64,000 nt of DNA, taken from positions 21,437,971-21,501,970 of the forward strand of contig NC_003070.9 of the NCBI RefSeq assembly GCF_000001735.4, written 5' to 3'. Source of the stretch: Arabidopsis thaliana (lineage: Eukaryota; Streptophyta; Magnoliopsida; Brassicales; Brassicaceae). The notes under the pieces are model-generated. The model had not been told where the DNA came from, did not search any database, and saw nothing but the letters and a program-made list of their open reading frames with translations. Each line of letters opens with the position of its first letter. Positions within the stretch are counted from its first letter, which is position 1. Shown here in pieces: positions 60,501 to 64,000 of this stretch. A program made the position numbers and the translations under genes.

Positions 60501-63500
60501 ATACGCTAAACCTTTATTTTTCTTCCTATGTGGTAAACTTTCAATTAATACTGATGCTCTTCTTAACAGTCAAAATGTTTTCAACAAATAAATACCAAAA
60601 CTCTGATGCAAAAATAAATGTTGTAGAGTTACCACAGTTGATTTCTAGTCCCAAAATTCCTGGACTAGTGAGAAATTGTTTCAAATAGGACATGCCAATA
60701 TCAACATAAATAGAAGGGGGGGTAATAAACCAGGTACTGAGACAAAATAAATGAGATCACCTTGTTTCCAGATCAAAACTAGAGAAGCATAAGGCTCCGT
60801 AATTGCAAAGTGGACAGGTAAATCAGAAAAAAGTTTATGAAGAGCAAATGCTGCAACTTTGTTTTGTGCATCCTGTCACACACAAGAGCAGAAGGTTTTA
60901 GTGCACTGAATATGTGGTCAACATAAATCATTTCCAAAACATTGAGCAACGTTGTTAACCAAACAATAGTGCACTAAAGCTTCAAACTAGCTGTCCTACT
61001 TCATTTTCCTCAGAACCTTGCAATCAAGGAATTAAACTGGAACTTTCTTGGGAGAAGATATATTCCTAACTACATTTAGTCACGAGACCCTAACCAGATA
61101 CATTTTCGCAAAAGAATATCAAATGTTAAAACATGGATCAAAGGAGTACCTCGATGGATTCAAAATTCTCATCTTTAGGAGGAAGTTGGAGAGTTACCAG
61201 ACCACCGGCTTGTCTGTTTTTACCCCTCCCACTGGCTTTGCGCAGAATACTTACAGTATATGAGAAATTTCTTCCTTCACCGGTTTCTTTATTGAACTTT
61301 GGTGCTTCCCACCCTGATCTTTGACACAATTGATGGAGAAATGCTTTTGGGATCTTTTGCGCCTCACCCTGTAAATTTTTCTATGTTAAATAGATAGTCG
61401 AACAAAAGAAGCCGGCCAGCAATAAGCTTACAGAAAAAAAAAAAACGAAGAAAAGGGAGCTGGGAAATAACCAAGCTTACACGTTAAAGCTAAAGAAAAT
61501 TCCATATCTATTACGGATGCTTAGAACTCACTTTACTTGATCATTATAGCGTGTGTGACAAAATGAAAAATTAAGAAGCAGGTATATGCGCAATAAATGC
61601 ATAGAGCACCTTCTACTTGTAATAGCATTTTGAAAGTTACGTATCCTAGAATCTTGTTTGATGAGCAGTTACCTTCTTCCAGATACCATCTAGTTTCCCC
61701 AGATTTTTCTCACTACGTAGTTCTCTCATCTTTTCCTCCTTCTGCAATTCCAGGAGTTCATGGGGTGAAATTTCAGAAGGCGGAATTTCTTCAAAGAATG
61801 TATCGCCAAGTTCCACGTCCTCTGAATCTTCATCTGATGCAACAAAATCTTGTCCCGAGGAACTTGAGGGAAGAGCTTTAGTTTGAATTTCCTCAGACTC
61901 ATAGCTCTCAGCAGGATTGGTATTCAAGGTCAAATTATCTAACATCTGAACAGAGACATCGTCAGCATCAACTGACTCATGAAGGTTATCGGAAATGGGA
62001 CAGGTTGATTCTTGTTCTGTAGCACTTTCAAAAGCATGTTCACGCTGAAATTCAGATTCCAACATTGCTTCTGATAACCCTGTAAAACAAACTCAAATAT
62101 CTCATGACATGCTGCACCAAGTTAAATGATTGACTGATTCATTACTAAAGATTAAACTTAACCAAGATCAGATATCTCTTGCTTGAGCTTGCGAATGGCT
62201 AGGCCTGCTTGCTCCTGTCCTCTTTTATCACGCTTCTCCTTTGCTTTTATAGCATCTGATCTTGCCGAATAGTATTCTTTGGCAATCACATCGAATGGCC
62301 TTGGACCAGAGACCTAGTATGATTTTTGAAATCAAGATATCACAGCAGAGAGAGACATAAAACCAGGAAAACAAGACCAATATGGTATTGTACAACTAAT
62401 TTGACTGAAGTTTGCAATTTCACATAATCATCATAAACAAATGAAGAAAAGTTCCACTTCTACCAAATGGGAAAGAAAATATATTGATAGCAGGTAGCCA
62501 CAAAGACTCCAAAAATTGAACCAAATATCTTACTAAACCTCTGCCATAATGGATACGCTTAAGGTAATCCTTTTTTCAGAAAAAACAACAATTCATTAAA
62601 CAAATTCAAGAGCTTCCAGATATTCATAGTTCTGTAAAGGTCTAAAAAACATGAGGAATATTTACCCTTGAGCAACATGCATGAAAGCTAATATACAAGG
62701 ACATTGCAAAAGTGTAACCACATAAACATCCATCTTGGAACTGGTCTCACTAAGTAGTCTACCATATTCCATTTTGTTTCGATAATGGAAACAAGCTGAA
62801 TTACCTTATTTCTGGGGTCAATACCATCTACTTCATCTTCCCAACATTCCAATTCTTCCTGCAAATTTAATTCAATGAGAAAATTCATCCATGAACTAAA
62901 TTTTGCTTTGAATTGCGCTTCCGGATCATTTTTCTAACTCTGCTTAAGACGTTGTGGCTAGAACCAAAATGTATGAAGCTTTCACAAAGTGATTAATCAT
63001 TAAAGCATTCTATATGAGTACCTCTTCCTGTCTCATCATATACTGCCGAATCCAATCAGCTTGAGATGACTTGTCAGAACTAAGAGTATCTTCTTCATCT
63101 TGCTTTCCCTTCACACGAACAAAAACTGCAGGTTCCTCTTCCTCTACCCTGACTGAAGAGTCAGTAGAATCATTCCAATCGTCCCGTGAGGTCGATATCA
63201 CACCCACAGAACCTCCTACAACCCCAATAGGAAGGTACAGGCATCAATACACGAGAAGTACAATCATTTACGTGAAGGCAATGTTATGTACATACCTGTG
63301 GAAGGAAAACGAGAAGCTCCAGTAGAAAACTTCACAGGCAACTCATGACTCGGCAAATTCAAACAAAGCCAATCAAGTGCAGCCTCAAACGTAGCTCCAT
63401 CCTTAAACACAAACATACACATTGTATCAGGAATAGCTTGAAGAAGCTAAACATTTTTCAAAATGAAATCGAAATTAAATTCAAACAAAGGCGAGAGAGT

Positions 63501-63805
63501 TATACTCTAAGAGAGGAGAGAGCGAGTTCAATCTGATCATCAACGAAACCTTCGCAAGAGAGCTTCTCATAGACATTATTGAGTTTCTTTGTCTTTTGAG
63601 CTTTGGAGAGAGAATTACTGATTGGAGCTGGAATCGAAGGACCGGAGCGGCCAGAGTTGAGTAAGAGCCGCCGCAAACGATCCTCGTTCTCCGCTGATAT
63701 CTGAAGCTTAGGACCTGAAGAAGGTTTCTGATAATTCGATTTCGACGATGAAGAAGACGAAGCAGCTTTGTTGCTTTGCTTCTGAGGTTTCTTCTTCGGA
63801 GCCAT
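51510..63805 (-). CDS. DExH-box RNA helicase, DHX29/DHX57 type, copy B
   Basis: Paralog of copy A with the same exon order, from ATG at 63805 ([13 protein letters not shown]) to TGA at 51510 (…EEGKPQHK). Ser/Lys-rich head, UBA-like [16 protein letters not shown], an acidic linker and a dsRNA-binding-like domain (about 61140-61340). Core motifs: [11 protein letters not shown] (59710-59750), Ia TQPRRIA (about 59512-59530), II DEVH (about 57820), III SAT (about 57165), [12 protein letters not shown] (about 55385) and [14 protein letters not shown] (about 54850). HA2 ([20 protein letters not shown]) and OB-fold domains follow. All canonical residues are present, unlike motif Ia of copy A. Introns are longer (for example 58337-59168), so the gene spans 12.3 kb against 9.3 kb. 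Likely A. thaliana DExH7 (At1g58060), from memory. The annotated chloroplast name is not supported by an obvious transit peptide here. Confidence 0.9.
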
Positions 63806-64000
63806 TCTCTTCCGACTAGCCTCCTCTCGTCTCGTCCGATCAAAAAAACGGAACCTGAAAGTCGGAGAAGAATATTAAATTTTGGGCCTCATGAGCTTTA
63901 TTCTTAAAGCCCAAATGTTGTTATTTGTTTATTTTCTCCCAAATATTGTTCCTCTTTGCCGACCAAAATCCAACCGAACTATCTTTTTATACCGAATTTT
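63806..64000. other. promoter of helicase B
   Basis: Upstream sequence of the helicase B start codon. The leader is purine/pyrimidine-rich near 63810-63870. No other feature. Confidence 0.4.

Noticed and set aside
1..64000. CRISPR arrays, bacterial operons or replication origins
   Set aside because: Spliced plant genes and plant transposons throughout; no regularly spaced repeats of CRISPR type.

Overview
This is nuclear DNA from a crucifer plant, almost certainly Arabidopsis (A. thaliana or a very close relative). It is AT-rich, its genes have many short GT-AG introns, and it carries plant-specific families. The gene order (purine permeases, a small membrane protein, a bromodomain protein, the cationic amino acid transporter CAT2, a DC1 protein, a DExH helicase, a defensin-like peptide, a second DExH helicase) matches what I remember of the A. 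thaliana chromosome 1 segment around At1g57980 to At1g58060. That locus match is from memory and was not searched. All substantial genes except the defensin-like one lie on the minus strand.

Layout. 1-5 kb: three tandem purine permease (PUP) genes, the first cut by the window edge. The first two have a short leader exon; the third has lost that intron. 5-12 kb: gene-poor, with a decayed CACTA-like repeat, a two-exon gene for a 118-residue single-pass membrane protein (8267-9089), and a broken ribosomal protein L3 fragment. 12.2-18.0 kb: a nearly complete L1-type LINE with a perfect 16-bp target duplication, an intact ORF1, and an ORF2 broken by only two stops and one frameshift. 18.3-20.1 kb: an RPN2 (26S proteasome subunit) pseudogene split by a 1.1-kb non-coding retroposon that resembles Sadhu elements and has a 15-bp target duplication. 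20.2-23.8 kb: a seven-exon bromodomain gene. 26.2-30.2 kb: CAT2, for which 14 exons add up to exactly 635 codons. 30.8-38.1 kb: three degenerate copies of the 3' end of the downstream helicase genes. One is split by a 2-kb long-terminal-inverted-repeat DNA element, and another abuts a copia relic with a solo-like 3' LTR. Between them lies a DC1 (cysteine/histidine-rich C1) gene with an in-frame stop. 40.6-49.9 kb and 51.5-63.8 kb: two paralogous DHX29/DHX57-type DExH RNA helicases, with a small defensin-like gene on the plus strand between them.

The genes do not form a pathway. The window is a record of tandem duplication (PUPs, helicases, helicase tails) with insertions clustered in the gaps. 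I found no clear evidence of a wholly new biological system. The most useful leads are the young LINE, the Sadhu-like retroposon, the inverted-repeat element with internal 581-bp tandem units, the in-frame stop in the DC1 gene, the altered helicase motif Ia in the first helicase, and the GC-AG intron shared by both helicases.
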